A program made the translations under genes and the position numbers. 64,000 nucleotides of DNA from Paractinoplanes durhamensis (lineage in GTDB: Bacteria; Actinomycetota; Actinomycetes; Mycobacteriales; Micromonosporaceae), in assembly GCF_016862175.1 (NCBI RefSeq), contig NZ_BOML01000064.1, positions 1 to 64,000 of the forward strand, given 5' to 3'. Shown one piece after another: positions 16,937 through 24,641 of the stretch. Under the pieces are notes generated by a model, which did not search any database, was not told the origin of the DNA, and saw only the letters and a list, made by a program, of their open reading frames with translations. Each line of letters opens with the position of its first letter. The first letter of the stretch is position 1.

Positions 16937-17027
16937 GGCGCCGACGCCGCCGGGACGACGACGCCTGGCGGGATTCCGGAAATCGTGGAGTGACACAGCT
17001 TCCCGACAGTTTCGGAGGACTCACCCG

Positions 17028-19187
17028 GTGGCGACTCTCCTGTACCGGCTCGGCCGGTTCTCGTTCCGCCGGCGCCGGCGGATGACGGCTCTGTGGGTGG
17101 TGGTCTTCGCCCTGCTCGGCCTGGGCGCGGCGACCCTGTCCGGGCCGACCAGCAACGCGTTCTCGATCCCCGGCACCGAGTCGTCGCGGGCGCTGGAGGT
17201 GATCGCCGAGAAGATGGGCGGCGGTGGCACCGCGAACACCGCCTCGGCCACCGTGGTCTTCACCGTCGGCGGCGACGCGACGCTGGCCGGGACGGCGCAG
17301 CAGGCCGCGCTGAAGCAGGCGGTGACCGCGCTCGGTGCCGCGCCGGACGTCGCCGCGGTCACCCAGCCGACCCTCTCCGCCGACAAGCAGACCGCGTACG
17401 CGACGGTCAGCTACACGATCGGGCAGGCCGACGTCACCGAGGCCGACCGGGAGGCGCTGTTCGCCGCGGGCCGCACGGTGCAGAGCGCCGGCGTCGGGGT
17501 GGAGTTCGGCGGCACCGCCACCGAGGCCAACGAGGCCGGTGGTGCCACCGAGGTGATCGGCGTGGCGGTGGCCGCGGTGGTCCTGATCATCACGTTCGGC
17601 GCGCTCGTCGCGGCCGGCCTGCCGCTGCTCACCGCGATCCTCAGCGTGCTGGTCGGGATGCTCGGCATCCGGATCGCCACCGGCTTCTTCGACCTGAGCA
17701 CCTCCACCTCGGCCCTCGCGCTGATGCTCGGCCTGGCGGTCGGCATCGACTACGCGCTGTTCGTGGTGTCCCGCTACCGGCACGAGCTGGCCGAGGGCCG
17801 CGAACCGGAGGACGCCGCCGGCCGGGCGCTCGGCACCGCCGGGTCCGCGGTGGTCTTCGCCGGGCTGACCGTGTTCATCGCGCTGGCCGCGCTGTCGGTG
17901 GTCGGCATCCCGTTCCTGACCAGCATGGGCCTGGCCGCCGCCGGCACGGTCGCGGTCGCCGTCCTGATCACCCTGACCCTGCTGCCCGCCCTGCTCGGCT
18001 TCGCGGGCCGCAAGGTGCTGCCGAAACGGCCGCGGAAGGTCAAGGGCGTGGCGTTCGGCGAGCGCTGGGCCCGCGGCATCGTGAAGCACCGTGTCCCCGC
18101 CCTGGTGCTGACCGCGGGCGCGCTGATCGTGATCGCCCTGCCCGCCACCCAGCTGCGGCTCGCCCTGCCCGACGCCAGTACGGCGGCGCAGGACAGCACC
18201 CAGCGCAAGGCGTACGACCAGCTCGCCGAGGGTTTCGGAGCCGGTTTCAACGGGCCGCTGATCGTCGTGGTCGAGGCCGGCGCGGGTCAGGCCAAGACGG
18301 CCGGGGCGGCCGCCCAGAAGATCATCGAGGGGCTCGGCGACGTCGCCCTGGTCACCCCGCCCGCCGCGAACCAGGCCGGCGACACCGCGCTGCTCACCGT
18401 CATGCCGAAGAGCTCGCCGAACAGCACGGAGACCGAGGACCTGGTGGCCGCGATCCGCGACCAGCGCGGCTCGGTGTCCGGCGCGACCCTGTCGGTCACC
18501 GGCACCACCGCGCTCAACATCGACGTGTCCGAGAAGCTGTCCGCGGCGCTGCTGCCCTACCTGAGCGTGGTGGTCGGGCTGGCCATCCTGCTGCTGATGC
18601 TGGTCTTCCGCAGCATCGCCGTCCCGCTGAAGGCCACCCTGGGCTTCCTGCTCTCGGTCGCGGCCACGTTCGGCGCGGTGGTGGCGGTCTTCCAGTGGGG
18701 CTGGCTGGCCGGCCTGTTCGGGGTGGACAACCCCGGCCCGATCATCAGCATGATGCCGATCTTCCTGATCGGGGTGCTGTTCGGCCTGGCCATGGACTAC
18801 GAGGTCTTCCTGGTCACCCGGGCCCGCGAGGAGTACGTGCACGGCGCCGGGCCGGACGAGGCGATCATCACCGGGGTGCGGCACGGCGCCCGGGTGGTCA
18901 CCGCGGCCGCGCTGATCATGATGAGCGTGTTCGCCGGCTTCCTGCTGGCCGACGACGCGATCATCAAGTCGCTCGGCTTCGCGCTGGCCTTCGGGGTGGC
19001 GGTGGACGCCTTCCTGGTCCGGATGACGATCGTGCCGGCGGTGCTGTCGCTGCTCGGCCGGGCGGCCTGGTGGCTGCCGCGCTGGCTGGACCGGGCGCTG
19101 CCCAACGTCGACATCGAGGGCGAGAAGCTCAGCCGTACGCTCGGTGATCGCCCGGCCGAGGAGGACCGCCCCCTGGTGAGTGTCTGA
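17028..19187 (+). CDS. MMPL-family RND transporter
   Basis: The 719-residue protein has the MMPL layout: one N-terminal helix, a large extracytoplasmic loop, a block of membrane helices with GLAVGIDYALFVVSRYRHEL, a second loop, and a second block with GLAMDYEVFLVTRAREEYV. The conserved Asp-Tyr pairs are the proton-relay residues of this superfamily. MMPL proteins export lipids, siderophores or drugs. The GTG start is preceded by GGAGG. The divergent NarL two-component pair is a candidate regulator. Confidence 0.93.
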   Translation: MATLLYRLGRFSFRRRRRMTALWVVVFALLGLGAATLSGPTSNAFSIPGTESSRALEVIAEKMGGGGTANTASATVVFTVGGDATLAGTAQQAALKQAVTALGAAPDVAAVTQPTLSADKQTAYATVSYTIGQADVTEADREALFAAGRTVQSAGVGVEFGGTATEANEAGGATEVIGVAVAAVVLIITFGALVAAGLPLLTAILSVLVGMLGIRIATGFFDLSTSTSALALMLGLAVGIDYALFVVSRYRHELAEGREPEDAAGRALGTAGSAVVFAGLTVFIALAALSVVGIPFLTSMGLAAAGTVAVAVLITLTLLPALLGFAGRKVLPKRPRKVKGVAFGERWARGIVKHRVPALVLTAGALIVIALPATQLRLALPDASTAAQDSTQRKAYDQLAEGFGAGFNGPLIVVVEAGAGQAKTAGAAAQKIIEGLGDVALVTPPAANQAGDTALLTVMPKSSPNSTETEDLVAAIRDQRGSVSGATLSVTGTTALNIDVSEKLSAALLPYLSVVVGLAILLLMLVFRSIAVPLKATLGFLLSVAATFGAVVAVFQWGWLAGLFGVDNPGPIISMMPIFLIGVLFGLAMDYEVFLVTRAREEYVHGAGPDEAIITGVRHGARVVTAAALIMMSVFAGFLLADDAIIKSLGFALAFGVAVDAFLVRMTIVPAVLSLLGRAAWWLPRWLDRALPNVDIEGEKLSRTLGDRPAEEDRPLVSV

Positions 19188-19220
19188 AAATGGCGATCCG
19201 GCGAAACCGGTAGCTTCGGG

Positions 19221-19259
19221 GGTCCGGCTGACTCACAGTGAGGAGAGTCAGACCGGACC
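19221..19259 (+). terminator. strong stem-loop after the MMPL gene
   Basis: GGTCCGG-CTGACTC at 19221-19234 pairs with GAGTCAG-A-CCGGACC at 19245-19259: 14 base pairs with one bulged A and a 10-nt loop. There is no T-run. It could terminate MMPL transcription or be a 5'-leader element of the next gene, whose start is 14 bp downstream. Confidence 0.5.
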
Positions 19260-19272
19260 CTGGAGCGGCTCG

Positions 19273-19836
19273 ATGGCGCAGTCTCGTCCCTCGTTGAACC
19301 CTCTTGTCGCCGTCCTGCTCGCGGTCGGCGCGGTGGTCGTCCTGTTCGGGGTCGGCGCCGCCGCCGAGCGTTACGGCAACAAGGAACCGGCCGCCGCCGC
19401 GGTGACCACGGCGCCGACCAAGAAGGCCACGGTCAAGCCGCCGGGCATCGACGATGCGGTCCGGGACGGCCAGTTCGAGTTCATCGTGTCCCGGGTCGAC
19501 TGCGCGCAGACCAGCCTCGGGGTCGAGCACCTCAAGCGCACCGCCCAGGGCAAGTTCTGCGTGGTCAGCCTGTCGGTGCGGAACATCTCCGACGATTCGC
19601 AGTATTTTCTGGGCCACGCGCAGAAGGCGATCGACGCGGCCGGCACGTCCTACGGCAACGACGAGATCGCCGGCGTCTACGTCAACCGGGACACCCAGAC
19701 GTTCCTGCAGAAGCTCGGCCCCGGCGAGCGGGTCGTCGGCAAGCTGGTCTTCGACGTCCCGAAGGCGGTCACGCTGACCACCCTGGAGCTGCACGACTCG
19801 CTGCTCTCCGGCGGGGTCGAGGTCAAGCTCCGCTGA
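19273..19836 (+). CDS. membrane-anchored DUF4352-type protein
   Basis: The 187-residue protein has one N-terminal membrane helix (PLVAVLLAVGAVVVLFGVGA), a TK-rich linker and an immunoglobulin-like DUF4352/telomeric-repeat-factor-like domain: FEFIVSRVDCAQT, KFCVVSLSVRNISDDSQYF, and GERVVGKLVFDVPK. Two cysteines (in VDCAQT and KFCVV) may form a disulfide outside the cell. ATG at 19273 follows GGAGCGG; the open frame extends back to 19180 inside the MMPL end. The function is unknown. Confidence 0.75.
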   Translation: MAQSRPSLNPLVAVLLAVGAVVVLFGVGAAAERYGNKEPAAAAVTTAPTKKATVKPPGIDDAVRDGQFEFIVSRVDCAQTSLGVEHLKRTAQGKFCVVSLSVRNISDDSQYFLGHAQKAIDAAGTSYGNDEIAGVYVNRDTQTFLQKLGPGERVVGKLVFDVPKAVTLTTLELHDSLLSGGVEVKLR

Positions 19837-19905
19837 GCGGCGGCAGCGTCAGGCTCACCCGGTACCGGGCGTCCCCCGCCTTGACCTGCTCGTCGGCCGA
19901 CCAGG

Positions 19906-20070
19906 TCACCGGCCGGCGACCACCGCGTCGGCCACCGCGCCCGCGTGCCCCTCCGCGCCGAGCCCGGCGTCGCCGGTCTGCCCGGAGTGCTGCAAGACGT
20001 GCGCGGCCTCGTTCGCGGGCTTCGCGCCCACCGAAAGCTCATCCCGCGAGTTCCAGCTCCGAGTGGCCAC
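19906..20070 (-). pseudogene. 54-codon remnant resembling a DUF4157-type zinc-protease-like domain
   Basis: GTG at 20070 follows GTGGAGGAC. The 54-residue product contains NEAAHVLQHSGQTGDAGL and AGAVADAVVAGR. These resemble the HELxHVVQQ zinc motif and the EADxxADxVV block of DUF4157 proteins associated with contractile injection systems. The metal motif is degraded (EAAHVLQ). Downstream, 19845-19907 continues protein-like in a different frame (VTWSADEQVKAGDARYRV). This suggests a decayed gene; the resemblance is weak and could be chance. Confidence 0.3.
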
Positions 20071-20097
20071 GTCCTCCACCCTGTCAGCTGATCGTGG

Positions 20098-23034
20098 CTA
20101 GCGGTCGCCACCGTCCGCATGACCCTCGTCGGCCAGGCCGCGGAACCCCTCCAGGTTCTTGCGGAGGGGCGCGACCGCCGGATCGTCCGCGCCGAACACC
20201 CGGATCCAGTCGGCCAGCACCTCCTCGTAGGCCGCGACGGCGAACGCCGGATCACCGGACACCCCGCGGCTGAAGGCGATGTTGGCCCGCGCGGCGAAGA
20301 CGTCCGCATGCTCCGGGCCGTGCTGTTCGATCAACAAAGGCAGCAGTTCCGTGTACGCCGTGGCCGCGCCCGCGGCGTCGCCGAGGTTGAGCCGCCATTG
20401 CGCCAGGACGCCCCGGAGCTTGGTGGTCTCCTCGTGGCCGGGTCCGCGCAGCACGGCCAGATCGTCGACCAGGTCGGCCATCGCGGCCACCATCGCCGGG
20501 AAGTCGCCGCGCTCCTGCCGGGCGAGCACGACCGCGCTCCGGACCTGCCAGGTCAGCGGATGGTGCGGGCCGTTGACCCGCAGGAACGCGGTGAGCATCT
20601 CCTCCGGAGCGGCGCGGCCCGGGTCGTCGCCCTGGGGGTCGCGCAGCAGGGCGAGCACGTAGCAGGCCTGCTGGGTGTAGTCGTGCTCCGGGCCGAGAAC
20701 TCGCATCATGTCGTCGAGGAGCACGGTCAGGGCGGCGAGATCGTCGGTGACCCCGCCGATGTCGATGAGGTGCAGGCGGGTGTTGAGCGTGTCGGGATGA
20801 TCCGGCCCGAGGACCCGCAGCCGATCCGCCAGCAACTCATGCAGAGCGGTCAACGCGGCCGCGGCGTCGCCGGCGTGGGCCATGGCGACCGCCAGCTCGT
20901 TGCGGCTGGCGAGGGTGAGCGGATGATCCGCACCGAGCACGCGGATCCGGTCGGCGACCAGCTGCTCGAAGTCGGCCACCGCCCCGGCTGGGTCACCGGC
21001 GATGCTGCGCCACCGGGCGAGCTCGTGCCGGGCACTGAGGGTGTCCGGATGATCGGGCCCGAGAACCCGCTCGGTGTCGTCGAGATTGGCCGCGAAGTCC
21101 GCGCACGCACCGGCCGGGTCGCCGGCCTCGCCGCGCCACGTCGCCAAATTGTGCCGGGTGGTCAGGGTGTCCGGGTGATCGGCGCCGAGGATCCGAATCC
21201 GGTCGGCGACCAGCGATTCGAGCTCGGCGATCGCGCCCGGGAGGTCGCCGGTCAGGCCGAGCTGGCGGGCCAGGGTGTGCCGGGCGGTGAGGGTGCTGGG
21301 GTGGCCGGCGCCGAGGACCCGGGTGCGGTCGGCGAGCAGGTGCCGCGCGCGGGCCAGGCTCGACGCGGTCCGGCTCTCGCCCTGCCAGATCGCCAGGTTG
21401 CCGCGGGCCGCGAGGGTGGCCCAGTGGTCCGGCCCGAGCCGGTCGGCGGCGCGCTCGTGCAGGCGCTGGAAGTGGGCGGCGGCGGCGGCGACCTGGCCGG
21501 CGCCGCCGAGGCTCTTGCCGGCCACGGCGAGCACCGGGTGGTAGCCGTCCGGCTCCCAGAGATGATCACCGGCGCACCGGTCGAGGGCGTCCGTGCCGGC
21601 GGTCAGGTGCTGGTTGAGGCCGGGGTCGCGGGAGTCCTCCGGCCAGACCTCGACCAGGGCGTCGGCCGCGGCCCAGGCCAGCTCGCCGAGCCGGTCGGCG
21701 GGCAGGTCGTCGAGGACCGACCGCTGGACGAGCGCATGCACCCGGACCACGTCGGCGTCGACCGCGGCCAGGCTGAACAGGTACAGCGAGCGCAGCCCGC
21801 GGTGGATCGTGTCCGGGTCGAGCTCCGGGCCGCCGGCGGCGTAACTCAGCCAGTTGACCGCGGCCGGGGTGCGGAACACCACCCCCGGGATCGCCGTGCC
21901 CAGCACGCTGGCCAGCTCCAGCACCGCCCGGGCCAGGCCGGTGGGTTCCTCGGCGTCGGCCGCCTCGATCGACAGCGACCAGGTGGCCGCGACCGTCGCG
22001 CGGTATTCGTCGGGGTTGTCGCGCGCCGGCGGGACGAGCTGGGCGAGCCGCCGGGTGCGGTCGGCGAACCGGCGCCGGTAGTCGCCCGAGGTGATGTTCT
22101 GATCGAGCAGGTAGGCGGCGGCCTGCCCGAGCGCGAGCGGCAGCCGGTCGAGGTCGGCGACCACCCCGGGCACGTCGTCGTCGAGCCGCCCGCGGAGCGC
22201 GGCGGACAGGTACCGCTCCGCTTCGTCCACCGTGAACACGTCGATCTCCACCGGTCGCCCACCCAGCCCGGCGACCGCGGCCTTGCGCAGGCGGGTGGTG
22301 ATCAGCGTGCGCCCGGTGGGGGAAGAGACCGGTGGCCGGAGCCCACGCAGGTGCTCGGGGTCGCTCACGTCGTCCAGCACCACCAGCCAGCGCCGCGGGG
22401 TGGTGGCCAGCCAGGCCAGGAACCGCTCGGCGGCCCGCTCGCGATCGCCCCGCGCGGCCTCGGCGTACTCCTCGCCGGCCTCCGCCAAGCGGTCGACGAT
22501 GGATTCCTGGGAGGCGGCGGAAACCCAGACGACGAGCGTGCCGGCCTTTTCCCGGCGGCGGGCCAGATCGGCCGCGAGCTGCGTCTTTCCCACCCCGCCG
22601 AGGCCGCTCAGCACCACCACCGGGGAGTCGGCGAGGGCCGCGGAGAGCTCGTCGACCACCTCGCGGGCCTGATAGCAGCCGGCCGCCAGCGGGATCCGGC
22701 CAACCGCCGGCGGCCCGCTCCTGCCCGATGTCGCGACCGCGTTCTCCTGCAGCCGGATCAGCAGTTTGTGCCGCTCGGCGAGGTCCGCCGCACGTGCCTC
22801 GCGGATCGCCGGACCGCCGTCGAGCCGGGCCACGCACACCGCGACGTAGGCGTCGATCACCGCCTGGTCCGGCACCTTCTTGAAGTCGCCGCGCTCGAGT
22901 TCGGACACCCGGGACCGGGAGATCCTGATCTTCGGGCCGAGGGCTTCGAGGGACAGGCCGGCGTCGGTGCGCAGCTGCCGCAGCCGCGAGCCGAACTCGC
23001 GGCGCATCGCCTCGACCGAAACGAACTCCTCCAC
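20098..23034 (-). CDS. XRE helix-turn-helix / NB-ARC / tetratricopeptide STAND protein
   Basis: The ~978-residue protein has an N-terminal XRE domain (REFGSRLRQLRTDAGLSLEALGPKI, RSRVSELERG). An NB-ARC ATPase follows, with Walker A GLGGVGKTQ near 145, Walker B WLVVLDDVSD and a GLPLALG-like motif (RLPLALGQAAAYL). The C-terminal half is a series of kinesin-light-chain-type TPRs with repeated DHPDTLxxRHxLA. STAND proteins of this type are signalling switches that oligomerise on ligand sensing; the XRE domain suggests DNA binding. The start is uncertain: GTG 23034 is used, ATG 23007 also fits, and the frame stays open to 23163. It faces a tiny membrane-peptide gene. Confidence 0.85.
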   Translation of the reverse strand: MEEFVSVEAMRREFGSRLRQLRTDAGLSLEALGPKIRISRSRVSELERGDFKKVPDQAVIDAYVAVCVARLDGGPAIREARAADLAERHKLLIRLQENAVATSGRSGPPAVGRIPLAAGCYQAREVVDELSAALADSPVVVLSGLGGVGKTQLAADLARRREKAGTLVVWVSAASQESIVDRLAEAGEEYAEAARGDRERAAERFLAWLATTPRRWLVVLDDVSDPEHLRGLRPPVSSPTGRTLITTRLRKAAVAGLGGRPVEIDVFTVDEAERYLSAALRGRLDDDVPGVVADLDRLPLALGQAAAYLLDQNITSGDYRRRFADRTRRLAQLVPPARDNPDEYRATVAATWSLSIEAADAEEPTGLARAVLELASVLGTAIPGVVFRTPAAVNWLSYAAGGPELDPDTIHRGLRSLYLFSLAAVDADVVRVHALVQRSVLDDLPADRLGELAWAAADALVEVWPEDSRDPGLNQHLTAGTDALDRCAGDHLWEPDGYHPVLAVAGKSLGGAGQVAAAAAHFQRLHERAADRLGPDHWATLAARGNLAIWQGESRTASSLARARHLLADRTRVLGAGHPSTLTARHTLARQLGLTGDLPGAIAELESLVADRIRILGADHPDTLTTRHNLATWRGEAGDPAGACADFAANLDDTERVLGPDHPDTLSARHELARWRSIAGDPAGAVADFEQLVADRIRVLGADHPLTLASRNELAVAMAHAGDAAAALTALHELLADRLRVLGPDHPDTLNTRLHLIDIGGVTDDLAALTVLLDDMMRVLGPEHDYTQQACYVLALLRDPQGDDPGRAAPEEMLTAFLRVNGPHHPLTWQVRSAVVLARQERGDFPAMVAAMADLVDDLAVLRGPGHEETTKLRGVLAQWRLNLGDAAGAATAYTELLPLLIEQHGPEHADVFAARANIAFSRGVSGDPAFAVAAYEEVLADWIRVFGADDPAVAPLRKNLEGFRGLADEGHADGGDR

Positions 23035-23178
23035 CGCCGCCCTTTCCGCTCTCCGCCGCTCCGGAAGCGCCGTGACCTGCACGAACGCCCGCGATTTCCG
23101 GAACGCTCCGGAAACCGGCCGCCGGTGCCACCGATCGCGGGAGCCTCTTGGCACACCCACCACGAAGGAGGAACCGAC

Positions 23179-23283
23179 ATGCGGACCGTGGAAATAGTAG
23201 TCGCGACCCTACAGCTGGTCGCCGCCACGATCTCGACCGTCAACGCGGTGCTGCACCTGCGCCTGGCCCGTCGCCGTCGCTGA
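23179..23283 (+). CDS. 34-residue membrane peptide with basic tail
   Basis: A strong ribosome site (AAGGAGG, 8 nt upstream) precedes an ATG opening a 34-codon ORF. The peptide has a hydrophobic stretch (VEIVVATLQLVAATISTV) and a C-terminal cluster of arginines (RLARRRR), like a single-pass membrane peptide. It is divergent from the STAND gene, with its stop 44 bp inside the convergent P-loop ATPase gene. The coding segment is also an imperfect inverted repeat. No family is recognised; a regulatory or toxin-like peptide is possible. Confidence 0.5.
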   Translation: MRTVEIVVATLQLVAATISTVNAVLHLRLARRRR

Positions 23284-23800
23284 CCCGGAGGTGCCGGTCG
23301 ACCAGCCGCACCCGCTCCACCAGCGGCGCGACCGGCACCTCGATCAATTCAAAACCGAGTTTGCGGTACGCGTCGACATGGAACCGCTCGAACCGGATCG
23401 ACTGTTCGAGGGTGATCCGGCGGGCCGCCGTCGGCGTGATGAACCCGAGCAGGTGAACGAAGAACACCCGGGAGTGGTAGATCCCGGCCGAGACGACCCG
23501 CTCGACCTCGTCGGCCAGGACCGGCGGCACCGGATGTCCGATGTAGTGCGCCAACGCCAGCGTGCAGATCGGCGACCGGTCGAAGACCTGAACGCCGGCG
23601 CCGGGCGGCGCCGGCAGTAGCTGCCGCTCGCGTTGCAGGAGCGCGATCGCCGCCAGGAAGTCCCCGTCGTCCGGCGGCTGCCCGCGGGCGATCACCTCGG
23701 TCGCCGCCTCCTCGACCACCGCGTTCCCGCGGTCGCGCAGGGCCTCGAGGATGGTCGTCTTCCCGGCACCCGGTGCGCCGGTGAGGATGTATCGGCGCAC
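23240..23800 (-). CDS. P-loop ATPase/kinase-like protein (AAA_28 type)
   Basis: The 186-residue protein starts with a Walker A motif (ILTGAPGAGKTT) and has the NadR/AAA_28-like features VEEAATEVIARGQ, VQVFDRSPICTLAL and IRFERFHVDAYRKLGFELIEVP. Family members bind ATP or GTP and many are small-molecule kinases or predicted ATPases of unknown substrate. Its 3' end overlaps the convergent small-peptide gene. Confidence 0.8.
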   Translation of the reverse strand: MRRYILTGAPGAGKTTILEALRDRGNAVVEEAATEVIARGQPPDDGDFLAAIALLQRERQLLPAPPGAGVQVFDRSPICTLALAHYIGHPVPPVLADEVERVVSAGIYHSRVFFVHLLGFITPTAARRITLEQSIRFERFHVDAYRKLGFELIEVPVAPLVERVRLVDRHLRVSDGDGPGAGAAPR

Positions 23801-23816
23801 GACGAGCCCCTTCGCG

Positions 23817-24500
23817 TCAGTCGCCGGTCCCGGTCTGGAAGAGGATGCGGCCGTTCAGCGAGATGACCATGTTGCCGTCGGCCCGCAGGATCAGGACCGC
23901 GCCCGGGTTGCCCACGGTGCCACTGCTGAAGACCGCGGCGTTGCCCGCATCGTAGAGGACGAGGTGGCCGTCGTTCTGCATGACGAGTTTGACGCCGGTC
24001 GTCGTCCCGGTCTGCCAGACGGTCCTGCCCTGGTCCTGGAGCACGAGGTTGCCACCGCCGGTCACGGTGAGCTTGAGCCGGTTGGTGGCCCAGCTCTGCC
24101 CGGTGGTGAGTTCGCTCGTGCTCGCGATCACCTTCTCCGCCCACACCGGTGCCGTGGATCGGGTGGCCGGTGAGGGCGTGGTGGTCGTGACCGGCCGGGC
24201 GGAGGGCGCCGGCGAAGGAGAAGGCGAGGCGGAGGGCGACGGCTCGACGTAGACCGGGATCGAGGCATGGTCGCCCGGCACGTTCAGCACCGCGGCCGGC
24301 GGCGGCGGTGGCAGCGAGGCGTCGTCGTCATCGTCCCGGATCCCGGTGTACGCCGCGACGCCGACCCCGAGCAGGAAGGTGGCCATCACCGCGACCGGAA
24401 TCCATCGAATGCTCCCGGATTCCCCGTCCTGGCCGTGCCGCGGCCGCCAGAAGTACCGCATGACCAGGCCCGCCCACGCCGGGCGATCATTCACAGTCAT
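23817..24500 (-). CDS. membrane-anchored bulb-type (B-lectin) mannose-lectin domain protein
   Basis: The 227-residue protein has a cytoplasmic N-terminus of about 35 residues and one membrane helix (WIPVAVMATFLLGVGVAAYTGI). An acidic DDDDD patch and a Pro/Ser/Thr-rich stalk follow, then a C-terminal B-lectin domain with repeated LVLQDQGRTVWQTGT, LVMQNDGHLVLYD and LILRADGNMVI. These are the QxDxNxVxY-type mannose-binding motifs. It probably displays a sugar-binding domain outside the membrane. Confidence 0.85.
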   Translation of the reverse strand: MTVNDRPAWAGLVMRYFWRPRHGQDGESGSIRWIPVAVMATFLLGVGVAAYTGIRDDDDDASLPPPPPAAVLNVPGDHASIPVYVEPSPSASPSPSPAPSARPVTTTTPSPATRSTAPVWAEKVIASTSELTTGQSWATNRLKLTVTGGGNLVLQDQGRTVWQTGTTTGVKLVMQNDGHLVLYDAGNAAVFSSGTVGNPGAVLILRADGNMVISLNGRILFQTGTGD

Positions 24501-24641
24501 GGGGCCCTTCCGGCGTCGGGGAGATCAAGAGGGTACGTCGATCCACCCGTCACCCGGCTCACCCACTCGGCCGGTTGCCCTCAGCCGCGCGTCACCGCGG
24601 CGGTGCCCGGCCGCCCGCCGTGGCGGACGGCCGGGAGCCGG

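Noticed and set aside
15039-18884. 1281-codon reverse open frame extending through the MMPL gene
   Set aside because: Only the first 226 codons at the 15039-15719 end are a response regulator. The rest is the low-stop antisense frame of GC-rich DNA and reads as Gln/Arg/Gly-rich nonsense.
20119-23283. 1054-codon forward open frame opposite the STAND gene
   Set aside because: It mirrors the NB-ARC-TPR coding sequence, has Arg/Gly/Val-rich low-complexity translation and no family motif; the reverse strand has clear XRE, Walker and TPR motifs.
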